Positions 1 through 7,272 of a stretch of 10,857 bases of DNA are shown here, piece after piece. Position 1 is the stretch's first letter; each line of letters starts with the position of its first letter. Made by a program: the position numbers and the translations under genes. The notes under the pieces are model-generated. The model was not told where the DNA came from, did no database searches, and saw only the letters and a list, made by a program, of their open reading frames with translations. The stretch covers positions 1 to 10,857 of the forward strand of contig MLAK01000967.1 in NCBI GenBank assembly GCA_001839685.1. The letters are read 5' to 3'. Source of the stretch: Tritrichomonas foetus (Eukaryota; Parabasalia; Tritrichomonadida; Tritrichomonadidae).

Positions 1-1295
1 ATCCAATAGACCAGCCAGAAAAAAGAGTTTTAACTTTCATAGAAGGAATTGGAATACTAAGGAAACTTCAAGAAATGATGATATATCTACTTTCCTGTGA
101 AGAAATGAATCAATCAGAAGAAATGAGGAATCTCTTTAACTTCTTTGACAAAATATGTATTTCTAATAATTTTGCCATTTATGAAGGCTTCCTTCGTTTG
201 TTTGTTCATCTTTCTGTATATTTCAATCTGAAAGAAAATGAAAGTTTACAACATCAACAAATATATTATGATATTTTACTTGAATTAAAAAGGAAACATT
301 TTTTAAAAGATAGATTTCATCAATCAACACTTCGTTTTATTTTTCAGTACAACAAGCATTTTCTTCTTTTTCTAGTTCAAGAAGGGATTCTACACTTTTC
401 TTTGATCGAAAGAGAGATTGAAATCCATAATAATCGGAATTTGTTGTTATTTTTCTATCCAGAAATTAAAAAAAATGATCCAGAATTCTTGAAAAAACAA
501 ATGAGCAACTTTTGCGTCACGAGTGAAGAAATTTCGTCAATATATGGTAATTCAATTGAACTAGAAGATGAAGAAAAAAGGATAGAATATCAACAATATT
601 ACTTTGAACAAGATACCCGAAAAGAAATTCATTCTAATCTAGAAGTTGCAAAAATTATTCGAAATGATGATCTTAATTCTTTTCTTAAACTTGTTTCGAG
701 ATGTGATGATTTTAATTTTAATTCCCAAATTCCACTATTTTGTTTGGAAAATAATCCTGATGTCAATAATGAATGGAATTATGGACTAAGTCTTCTTGAA
801 TATTCAATGGCATTTGGAGCAATTAATATATTTCGATACCTTTTTGTAAATAAAGCAATATATTTAGAAAAATCATTCACATATGCGATAATGGGCGGAA
901 ATTATGAAATTCTTCATATTTTGGAAGAAGAACCAAAATATAGATTCTACGATAATTTTTATTATGATTCTATTAAGTATTATAAACAAGACATGAATGA
1001 ATATTTTTATAATAACTGTGATATTCCACCTAAAATAGCTTATTTATTTGCGTCACAAGATGAAGCTCCATATTTTTCCATTTTTTCGAAATATTTTGGT
1101 ATAGAATATCATCAAGAAGAGAATCAAGAAGAATTGAAAAAATATGAATTAGATATTGACACTATACTAGGAAGACATATGTTTAACTGTCCTATTCCTC
1201 CATTATTTATATTTTCGGAATTTTTTTATAAATCATCAAATAATGATCTGAATTCAAACAACATGATTTCCTTATTTGTTAAATATTTTTTTTAA
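1..1295 (+). CDS. DUF3447/ankyrin-repeat protein, 5' partial
   Basis: The first ATG in the window is at 75, but the same frame is open back to the left edge with no stop or other ATG, so the real start is probably outside. Counting from the ATG at 75, residues about 238-312 look like DUF3447, an ankyrin-related domain abundant in trichomonads (key pieces: LLEYSMAFGAINIFRYLF, then YAIMGGNYEILHILEE). The N-terminal 200 residues are helical and charged, as is usual for the family. The frame ends at 1295 in a TAA that forms part of a TAAA, right after one ankyrin-like unit ending DLNSNN. The last ten residues are hydrophobic and are probably read from a non-coding spacer, since ankyrin coding resumes at 1322 in another frame. 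Such proteins are thought to mediate protein-protein contacts; no specific partner can be named. The family call is firm; the true gene structure is not. Confidence 0.75.
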   Translation, partial: PIDQPEKRVLTFIEGIGILRKLQEMMIYLLSCEEMNQSEEMRNLFNFFDKICISNNFAIYEGFLRLFVHLSVYFNLKENESLQHQQIYYDILLELKRKHFLKDRFHQSTLRFIFQYNKHFLLFLVQEGILHFSLIEREIEIHNNRNLLLFFYPEIKKNDPEFLKKQMSNFCVTSEEISSIYGNSIELEDEEKRIEYQQYYFEQDTRKEIHSNLEVAKIIRNDDLNSFLKLVSRCDDFNFNSQIPLFCLENNPDVNNEWNYGLSLLEYSMAFGAINIFRYLFVNKAIYLEKSFTYAIMGGNYEILHILEEEPKYRFYDNFYYDSIKYYKQDMNEYFYNNCDIPPKIAYLFASQDEAPYFSIFSKYFGIEYHQEENQEELKKYELDIDTILGRHMFNCPIPPLFIFSEFFYKSSNNDLNSNNMISLFVKYFF

Positions 1296-1321
1296 AATAA
1301 AATTGGCATTTGATAAAAGTA

Positions 1322-1731
1322 TTTCAATGTACCCTCCTTCATTTTGCCTGTGAAGAAGGTTATTTTGAATTGGTTGATTTCTTATTAAAGCATCCTGATA
1401 TTGATATTAATTCACAAAATAAAGTCGTATTTTTAGTTCATTATTTATTTCTTGATTTCAACTCATATTTTTGAATATTATTAAAAATGTTTTTTAAGCC
1501 TGTTCAGTATACTCCACTTCATTATGCTTGCTTAAATGGACGTTATGAAATTACTAAGCTTTTATTGAGTCAATCAAAAATAGATATTCAAGTAAAAGAT
1601 CAAGTTTCTACTTGTTGTTTTCGATTTTCTGTTATTCACATTTGGAATTTTTGATTTTTATTCGTCGAACACCACTTGATATTGCCCAAAATAAAGGTGA
1701 TAAAATCATTATTCAATTATTTAACCAATAA
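1322..1731 (+). pseudogene. Out-of-frame continuation of the ankyrin gene: three further repeats split by spacers
   Basis: Three blocks on the plus strand encode clear ankyrin repeats. Block 1322-1423 (34 codons) contains TLLHFACEEGYFELVDFLL. Block 1502-1603 (34 codons) contains TPLHYACLNGRYEITKLLL. Block 1660-1731 (23 codons plus TAA) contains TPLDIAQNKGDKIIIQLF and looks like a C-terminal capping repeat. AT-rich spacers of about 56, 78 and 56 bases lie before each block (1266-1321, 1424-1501, 1604-1659), and each carries in-frame stops. The blocks must belong to the same gene as the upstream DUF3447 region. Either the spacers are removed from the RNA or the tail is no longer translated. Only the middle spacer can be excised in frame as a GT..AG intron (1424-1507, phase 0), and none shows the conserved Trichomonas intron motifs. 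I call it a pseudogene segment for want of a better type; unrecognised introns remain possible. Confidence 0.6.
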
Positions 1732-1950
1732 TGTAGCAGTAAGTGTCCTATAAATTTTTCTTGTTAAAAAATAATGAATTATCATATTCTTTCACCTTTG
1801 AAAAATTATGAACCAACATTATTATTTTCTTTCAGAAATCTATTTTGGTGGAGGTTAAATAATAAATAATATTGTTTTTTAAGATAATATTACTTTGAAA
1901 TAATATACTTTTACTCTTAAATACATTATCCGATTAAAAAAATAAACAAT
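1732..1950. other. Convergent 3' intergenic region, AT-rich
   Basis: This stretch lies between the ankyrin gene (+) and the PROPPIN gene (-). No protein-like ORF is visible. It has an intron-like GTAAGT...TTTCTTTCAG pair at 1739-1835, downstream of the last ankyrin stop, and three copies of ATAATAT at 1866, 1884 and 1900. Nothing else stands out. Confidence 0.5.
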
Positions 1951-2928
1951 TCACTCTTGAATCGCGATTAAATTTGCAAAAGAATAACTTTTATCTTCTC
2001 TTATGGTTTTATCAATTTCACTTACTATAAAATTAGTTAATATGCATTGACTAGAAACAGCAATTAATCTCTCTCTTGATTCAAAACATAAAACTGCTGA
2101 TCCTAAATCTAGTTTTGAGATTTTCATGTCTGCACGAAGAGGATTTGCTACCAAAGAAGGATTTAAAGGTGTCGTTGATAGAGAAAAAACGTGAATTGTG
2201 CCTTTTGATGACGAAACTGCAAGAAGTTCACTTTCAGGCGAAAAAGAAATTGATCTAATTTCCGCAGCTAAACTTCCACGTCTAAATTGGCCAATTAATT
2301 CTCCATTTTTTGTATTGTACACTTTTATGATTGTTCCAAGTGAAGATGCTGTCGCAACTAATGTTCCATTTGCGTTTAATTTTATAAAAGCAAGCGGACT
2401 TTTATGTGCATATATTGAAATATCTTGTTTTTCACGAGAATTTCCATGTATAATGCGCAACGTCCCTGGCTGACGCCCAGAAAATGCAACAATAAAGGAT
2501 TTTTGGGATTCCACAAAATCAAGTGGTGCAAAATCATTAATTGATGTCCTAAATTGGCAATATAAAACTGGTGGCTCAAAAGTGTATAACCTCACTTCCG
2601 ATTTTGATGAAAATGCAAACATTTGAGGTAACATTACAATATTTCGTATGGACTCTCGACACTTTATTTCTAGGACAACTCGAGCAATGGATTCATCAAA
2701 AACACAAATAGATGTGTCTGATAATTCTGGCTGTCCTGAAACACCAGTAAACACAATTATATTAGAGTCAGGAATAGTCACAGCATTTCCAAATTGCTGG
2801 TTGTCATAAAAACGATGTATTCGTTTTCTGATTGGATTCAATGTTAATACTGCAAAGCCATTTGGCAATGCTGTACAGATTGATTTAGCATCATTTGTAA
2901 ATTGAACAGAATTGAGCAATGGCTTCAT
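1951..2928 (-). CDS. PROPPIN-family WD-repeat protein (Atg18/WIPI/WDR45-like)
   Basis: This is a seven-bladed beta-propeller of the PROPPIN family, which binds PI3P and PI(3,5)P2 on autophagic and endosomal membranes. The decisive stretch is in the C-terminal half: a blade with LVATASSLGTIIKVYNTKNG is followed directly by the diagnostic FRRG motif, whose two arginines sit in the two lipid-binding pockets. Next comes a blade reading ISFSPESELLAVSSSKGTIHVF. Taking the ATG at 2928, the protein has 325 residues and FRRG falls at 215-218, the right size and place for a PROPPIN. The open frame runs upstream to 3003 but opens with TTG straight after a TGA stop. The ATG at 2928 begins MKPLLNSVQF, which matches the usual start of blade 1, so I chose it. 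The blade-6 loop that inserts into membranes seems short (about residues 250-275). I cannot say whether it is closer to Atg18 or to WDR45/Hsv2. Confidence 0.85.
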   Translation of the reverse strand: MKPLLNSVQFTNDAKSICTALPNGFAVLTLNPIRKRIHRFYDNQQFGNAVTIPDSNIIVFTGVSGQPELSDTSICVFDESIARVVLEIKCRESIRNIVMLPQMFAFSSKSEVRLYTFEPPVLYCQFRTSINDFAPLDFVESQKSFIVAFSGRQPGTLRIIHGNSREKQDISIYAHKSPLAFIKLNANGTLVATASSLGTIIKVYNTKNGELIGQFRRGSLAAEIRSISFSPESELLAVSSSKGTIHVFSLSTTPLNPSLVANPLRADMKISKLDLGSAVLCFESRERLIAVSSQCILTNFIVSEIDKTIREDKSYSFANLIAIQE

Positions 2929-3040
2929 TCTGGGAGAAGTTACAAAAATTTTGGAGATTATGTTTTTCGGTTTTTCTGATGATATTTGGTTTCTTTGATT
3001 CAATCACAGAACAAATATATATTTAAAAAGATTATTTTAT

Positions 3041-3050
3041 CTGATATCAG
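3041..3050. promoter_or_regulatory. Perfect 10-bp palindrome in the divergent promoter region
   Basis: CTGATATCAG is a perfect palindrome between two divergent genes. Exactly 112 bases separate it from the ATG of the PROPPIN gene (2928, minus) and 112 from the ATG of the coiled-coil gene (3163, plus). A shared regulatory site is inferred; there is no direct evidence of binding. Confidence 0.3.
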
Positions 3051-3162
3051 CGAACATTTATGTGTTCAATTAAATTCAAAGTTGAAGTATGACCAAATAC
3101 ATGCAGAAAATTAATTGTGAAATCTATCAAAAAGTTACAAAATTTTCCTAAACGTATGCTAA

Positions 3163-4713
3163 ATGGATGAAAATGATATTTTTGTGATTCAATCTGATGA
3201 CGAAGAAACTACTCAACGCACAGAAGGAAATGATGACAAAAATAACGATGATAGTGATGATCCATTTGTGATGTCATCAAGTCGAAGAAGGAGATCTCAT
3301 CATCATCATCACCACCACCACCACCACAGAAAATCATCGCCGCGATCATCAAAACACAAACGAAATAAAGGAAATACCGCTCATAAAGAGACATTTTATA
3401 TCGATAGCAATGATGAAAATACTGAACATAACTTTTTCGAACTTCCTGATTCATCTGAACTTTCAAAAACATCAGCCATTTCTACTACTTCGAGTCGATC
3501 AACCAAGTCAACGAAATCAACGAAGTCAGCCAAATCATCAAAATCAGAGAAATCATCAAAATCACAAAAATCTCCTCGTGGAACTTCAAATGAACAAGAA
3601 ATTGTAAAAGTTGAGCTAAAAACTCCAGTGAAAGGGCTATCTTTTGAAACTACAGCATCAACAAATAAAATTGCTTTTAATCAAGAGAATGCTTCCAATG
3701 CTACATCTCAAAATCAAATTGCCACACCAAAAACTGAAATTCCTTCTTCAAAAATCCCACTTCCTGATTTGCCTTTAGTCTCTCCTTTTAGCCAAAGTGA
3801 AAGAAAAGAAATAAATGATTTATTAATAAATCCAACACCAAAAAGAATTCAATTATCAACGAGTAGGAAACAAACAAAAACAACATTTGAATATCGGATT
3901 TTAGATATACTTGATCAATCATTGAATGATCTCAGTCAAGAATTTCTCGAAGATTTCAACTATTATGTTCAACAAGCCTTTTCTTATGATGATGTAATTG
4001 TCGACTTTATTACATCGTTAAATTCAGAAATATATGATATATTCCGAGAATCAAAACAAAATCTGATCGAAATGAATGATTATGATATTTCTACTGTGAT
4101 TGATAATGAATTCCCAACTTTACCTGCATATCAAAAAGCAGATCCAGAATACCAAACTAATATTATTCAACCATTTGATATTAATGTTTTGAAAGATTGT
4201 TTTAATTCTGGTCATCAGATGTTAAATGAAATTCAAACAGAAAAAGCAAGTATAGAAACAGATTCCTATAATAATGATGCCATTAATCAAATCAAGGAAT
4301 TAAATAACAAATATTATGAATTGGAAGCTATTGAGCATGTTCAAATCGAAAGATCAAATGATATTTTAAAAAGATTAAGAGAAGTAACGCTTAATCATGA
4401 TAAGTTGATCAGCCAAAAGTTCATTTCTACATTTGATAATAAGAAAGATGACTTTTCTTATTCTCAAATAGAAGAATTGATTGAAGAAATTCAAGATACG
4501 AATCATGATGAACTTCTCAGAAAGGTAACTAATTCATATGAAGGATTTAGAAGGCAAGTATTAGAATTGGACGCTAGTATTAGCCATACTACATACAAAG
4601 TTGATCATTTAAACAGAATTTTAGACAAATCACTTCTCAATGATTTAAAGCCCACGCCAAAACGAGAAATTGATGTAAAAACCAAAACTCTTGTTCCAGA
4701 AACTGTAATGTAA
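3163..4713 (+). CDS. Unrecognised low-complexity/coiled-coil protein with His10 and SxK repeats
   Basis: This 516-residue protein is not assigned to a family. Residues 1-140 are disordered and charged: an acidic start, an Arg-rich patch, ten histidines in a row (46-55), a basic SSKHKR patch, then eight S-x-K triplets (about 113-137). Residues about 240-510 look helical with heptad-like spacing of hydrophobic residues, suggesting coiled coils, especially about 350-490. Four TP sites next to lysines (TPVK, TPKT and two TPKR) occur; three fit the S/T-P-x-K/R pattern of cyclin-dependent kinase targets. The start ATG at 3163 is the first in frame, and the stop TAA lies in a TAAA signal. No signal peptide or membrane segment is seen. 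A nuclear or cytoskeletal role would fit this make-up, but that is a guess. It is transcribed away from the PROPPIN gene and ends 67 bases before the mariner's left end. Confidence 0.8.
   Translation: MDENDIFVIQSDDEETTQRTEGNDDKNNDDSDDPFVMSSSRRRRSHHHHHHHHHHRKSSPRSSKHKRNKGNTAHKETFYIDSNDENTEHNFFELPDSSELSKTSAISTTSSRSTKSTKSTKSAKSSKSEKSSKSQKSPRGTSNEQEIVKVELKTPVKGLSFETTASTNKIAFNQENASNATSQNQIATPKTEIPSSKIPLPDLPLVSPFSQSERKEINDLLINPTPKRIQLSTSRKQTKTTFEYRILDILDQSLNDLSQEFLEDFNYYVQQAFSYDDVIVDFITSLNSEIYDIFRESKQNLIEMNDYDISTVIDNEFPTLPAYQKADPEYQTNIIQPFDINVLKDCFNSGHQMLNEIQTEKASIETDSYNNDAINQIKELNNKYYELEAIEHVQIERSNDILKRLREVTLNHDKLISQKFISTFDNKKDDFSYSQIEELIEEIQDTNHDELLRKVTNSYEGFRRQVLELDASISHTTYKVDHLNRILDKSLLNDLKPTPKREIDVKTKTLVPETVM
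3298..3327 (+). repeat. Trinucleotide tract encoding ten histidines
   Basis: Four CAT codons followed by six CAC codons inside the coiled-coil gene. The block-wise codon use suggests two separate replication-slippage expansions. Confidence 0.85.
3499..3573 (+). repeat. 9-base tandem repeat encoding S-x-K triplets
   Basis: Eight consecutive TCA-NNN-AAR units plus a final serine codon, with the middle residue T, T, T, A, S, E, S, Q. The first units are nearly identical at DNA level, so the tract probably grew by slippage. The protein product is very basic. Confidence 0.8.
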
Positions 4714-4784
4714 AATGTATAGTTTTATAACCTTTTTCATATGTTTTGTAAATAAATGTTTATGTAATGTCATATTTTAATATA

Positions 4785-4811
4785 TAGGGTGTCCGGAGGC
4801 GTGATGTCACT
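4785..4811 (+). repeat. Mariner left terminal inverted repeat
   Basis: It reads TAGGGTGTCCGG, then AGGCG, then TGATGTCACT. The outer 12 and inner 10 bases match the right end exactly; the five bases between do not match. Confidence 0.9.
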
Positions 4812-4956
4812 ACCCACATTAGAAGTGAAATCAATACATTATATTTATAAATAATAAACTATGCAATGTTAACATAAAAATTTTGAAAACAATTTTTTTT
4901 TCTCTTGACTGAAAATAGAGATAAAGAATCTTTTTCATAAAAAAAAAGAATAATTT

Positions 4957-4981
4957 ATAAACGTACACGATGCACGTTTAT
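4957..4981 (+). promoter_or_regulatory. 8-bp inverted repeat just upstream of the transposase start
   Basis: ATAAACGT (4957-4964) and ACGTTTAT (4974-4981) are perfect inverted repeats separated by 9 bases, ending 6 bases before the transposase ATG. It could be a protein-binding site or a leader hairpin; its function is inferred only from position. Confidence 0.35.
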
Positions 4982-4987
4982 TAAAAA

Positions 4988-5998
4988 ATGATTGATCAAC
5001 ATTCAATCATAACTTTTCTGCAGCTTGAAGGAAAAAGGGGCAAAGAAATATATGAAGAAATGAAGAGTGTCTTGAAAGAAAAATGTTTGTCTCAAAGACA
5101 AATCTACCGAGTCATGGCAGAACTGAACAGAAGTCAAAACACACAGCCTGTGAAAAAAGAGAAAAAGTGCCAAAGTTATGATATTCTTGACTGGAAAATT
5201 TTAGATGTTTTAACCGAATTTCCACATTCATCGTGTCGATATATTGCTAATGTTTTAGGTGAACCAAAATCGACAATTTATGATCGTTTAACATCAAAAT
5301 TAATGTATAAACATGTGCATCTTCGATGGGTGCCACATATTCTAACAGAAAATCAAAAGGCCAATAGAGTTTTATTGGCAAAAAAACTTCTTAAAATTTT
5401 GAATGCAGAACAAAAAACTAATTTCACCTTTTTAATAACAGGAGATGAGTCTTGGTTTTATTCCAAGACTGATTTCAATACACAATGGATTCCTGAAAAC
5501 TCAGTAATCCCAACTATTCAAAATCCAGGGTTTCAGATCACTAAATTTATGGTGACTGTATTTTGGAACCCTCATGGGATAATTCATATTGATGTTTTGC
5601 CGCCAAATGAAAAGTTTAATGCTGCATATTATATTACAGCCATTATGTCAAAAATTGTTGAGTTTAAAAACTCGAATAATTATAAAAAATTATTTGTTCA
5701 TTATGACAATGCAAAGCCTCATGTGGCAAAAATTGTCAAAAAATATATAAATGAAAACTCACTAGAATCAGTTCCACATCCGGCATATTCACCTGATTTG
5801 GCGCCTAGCGACTTTTTTTTATTTGGAACTATTAAAGAAAAAGTTAAAGGAATTGTTTTTGAATCACCAAGCCATTTGATTCAAACAATAGTCCAAATTT
5901 TCAATGAAATTCCATCGGAAACTTTGTTTTCAGTTTTTGCAGAATGGCAAAATAGACTGAAAAAAGTTATTGATGCCAATGGAGACTACATATTTTGA
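4988..5998 (+). CDS. Mariner transposase, DD34D, apparently intact
   Basis: This is the cut-and-paste transposase of the mariner element, 336 residues, within the usual mariner length of roughly 330-350. Residues 1-110 form two helix-turn-helix regions that bind the inverted repeats (SQRQIYRVMAEL near 35-46 and SSCRYIANVLGEPKSTIYDRL near 81-101). The linker signature WVPHILT is at 114-120. The DDE/D catalytic domain has Asp153 in TGDESWFY, Asp240 in HYDNAKPH and Asp275 in YSPDLAPSDFFLF. Asp240 and Asp275 are separated by 34 residues, which defines mariner proper. No stop or frameshift is present, so the enzyme may be active. The ATG at 4988 is chosen because it gives a normal N-terminus. The stop codon lies about 50 bases inside the right inverted repeat. 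Confidence 0.95.
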   Translation: MIDQHSIITFLQLEGKRGKEIYEEMKSVLKEKCLSQRQIYRVMAELNRSQNTQPVKKEKKCQSYDILDWKILDVLTEFPHSSCRYIANVLGEPKSTIYDRLTSKLMYKHVHLRWVPHILTENQKANRVLLAKKLLKILNAEQKTNFTFLITGDESWFYSKTDFNTQWIPENSVIPTIQNPGFQITKFMVTVFWNPHGIIHIDVLPPNEKFNAAYYITAIMSKIVEFKNSNNYKKLFVHYDNAKPHVAKIVKKYINENSLESVPHPAYSPDLAPSDFFLFGTIKEKVKGIVFESPSHLIQTIVQIFNEIPSETLFSVFAEWQNRLKKVIDANGDYIF

Positions 5999-6047
5999 AA
6001 TACTTATCAATAAAAAATGACTTATTAGAAATGACTTTATTATACTT

Positions 6048-6074
6048 AGTGACATCANATTACCGGACACCCTA
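6048..6074 (-). repeat. Mariner right terminal inverted repeat (contains an N)
   Basis: Read on the minus strand it is TAGGGTGTCCGG, then TAATN, then TGATGTCACT. The N at 6058 is an unresolved base in the central block, which is also where the two ends differ. Confidence 0.9.
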
Positions 6075-6144
6075 TATATTTATGTTTATCATTTATATTA
6101 TGCTCTATAAAGTACAAAAGATAATAATAAAAGTAAATAACAAA

Positions 6145-7272
6145 TTATTCTATTTTCGATTCTGGATCATCTCTTAATCTTAGTAATCCAATAATTAGAA
6201 GTCCTGAAGTAATATATCCAATTGTAAATATTCCAGCATTGATATGATTATTTACTTTATGTTCTGTTTTTTGAACTTCAATATGACCAAACATTTCTCC
6301 GCATTCAATTTGCTGATTTAAAAACTTGTGAATGAATTTGGATTTATATATATCCATCAATCTATGTTTGGTTGTAGAATAACAATTTCTTGATTCATCA
6401 CTAATTAAATTTATCGGGAAATCATTCTGTAAAGAAAATTCATTCATTATTTCTGGGGTTTCCTGAATTGAAATCCAACCGAAATTGACTTTCGTACAAA
6501 AGCTGTCAGAGAGACGAATTAATTCATTTTTCTGAATCTCCAAAAGTTCGTTTTCATTAACAACCACTGCCATTTTTACATTTTTTATTTTATTCCATTC
6601 ATCCATGTTATATTTATGAGTAGGACCAAATTTTATTTCATTAATAAAATCGTCTATTTGAGAAAAATCATCATTGAATTCAATTTTGCAATTTTTGGAA
6701 TAAAATCTTTGAAATTTTGGTTTTTCTAAACTTTCATCAATTGAATAAGCAAAAGAAACATTATAAATAAGGAAATGATAAGCTCTTCTTCTTATTTTTC
6801 GTAAGTTTTCATCATTATCTTTTGGAACTTGTAAATAATAAGTTACTCCACCATTTTCAGTTGTTTTTTGAATGACCTCATCAAGTTGTTCTTTTGATTT
6901 AATTTTCTTTAGATTTCCACCAATATATCTATCAATAAAAGTGTTCCATTCTTCGGCTGAATTTACTGTTGTTTTGGGCCAATATCTTGGATTTTCACCC
7001 ATAATTAAAACCGAAGTTGGCGTAACTGTTGTATTCATATATTTACAATAATCCTCATATTCTATACAATTCACCATTGATGTATAAATATCAGTTCGAT
7101 TTCCAGTCATTGCAATAAAATCATTATAAGTTTCTTTGATTTTTGCACAGCCTGTACATTTTGGAACATAACATATAACAAACATTGGCATTAGCACACT
7201 ATCCTTAATTTTTTCCTGTAAATCATCAAAGTTAAAATCCCAATAAATAAAGAGAAACGTGAAGAAAATCAT
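6145..7272 (-). CDS. PDI-like thioredoxin-fold protein with C-terminal membrane anchor
   Basis: This 375-residue protein probably works in the secretory pathway as a thiol-disulfide oxidoreductase. It begins with a hydrophobic signal-like stretch (residues 2-11). A thioredoxin domain follows at about 15-120, with the redox pair Cys39-Thr-Gly-Cys42 in YVPKCTGCAKIK and the cis-proline loop at Thr84-Pro85 (VTPTSVLI). The residue before the first cysteine is lysine where tryptophan is usual, and the motif is CTGC rather than CGHC. Residues about 125-335 may contain further, redox-inactive thioredoxin-like folds. A single membrane helix lies at about 347-363, followed by a short charged tail, giving a type I topology as in TMX-type PDIs. 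NxS/T sites are at 58, 80 and 171. No KDEL-type signal is seen. The gene converges on the mariner, its stop being 66 bases from the TATATA run at the right end. Confidence 0.8.
   Translation of the reverse strand: MIFFTFLFIYWDFNFDDLQEKIKDSVLMPMFVICYVPKCTGCAKIKETYNDFIAMTGNRTDIYTSMVNCIEYEDYCKYMNTTVTPTSVLIMGENPRYWPKTTVNSAEEWNTFIDRYIGGNLKKIKSKEQLDEVIQKTTENGGVTYYLQVPKDNDENLRKIRRRAYHFLIYNVSFAYSIDESLEKPKFQRFYSKNCKIEFNDDFSQIDDFINEIKFGPTHKYNMDEWNKIKNVKMAVVVNENELLEIQKNELIRLSDSFCTKVNFGWISIQETPEIMNEFSLQNDFPINLISDESRNCYSTTKHRLMDIYKSKFIHKFLNQQIECGEMFGHIEVQKTEHKVNNHINAGIFTIGYITSGLLIIGLLRLRDDPESKIE

Larger units (their letters stand above)
4785..6074 (+). mobile_element. Complete mariner (Tc1/mariner, DD34D) transposon
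   Basis: This element of about 1.29 kb has paired terminal inverted repeats (4785-4811 and 6048-6074) around one intact transposase gene. Both ends sit in a TATATA run (4781-4786 and 6073-6078), as expected for insertion at TA with duplication of the TA. Because of the run, each boundary is uncertain by about 4 bases. A mariner family, Tvmar1, is known from Trichomonas vaginalis; this copy has a similar layout, but identity to that family cannot be judged here. The copy lies between the 3' ends of two convergent genes and breaks neither. Confidence 0.92.

Noticed and set aside
2076..2579. Three short ORFs on both strands inside the PROPPIN gene
   Set aside because: They overlap a well-supported beta-propeller frame and show no domain or composition of their own.
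3209..3472. 87-residue minus-strand ORF with a Gly/Asp-rich run
   Set aside because: It is the complement of the His10 and acidic codons of the coiled-coil gene; its low-complexity run is an artefact of the CAT/CAC repeats.
5995..6177. 60-residue plus-strand ORF after the transposase
   Set aside because: It runs through the N at 6058, the right inverted repeat and into the opposite gene's 3' end; no gene-like features.
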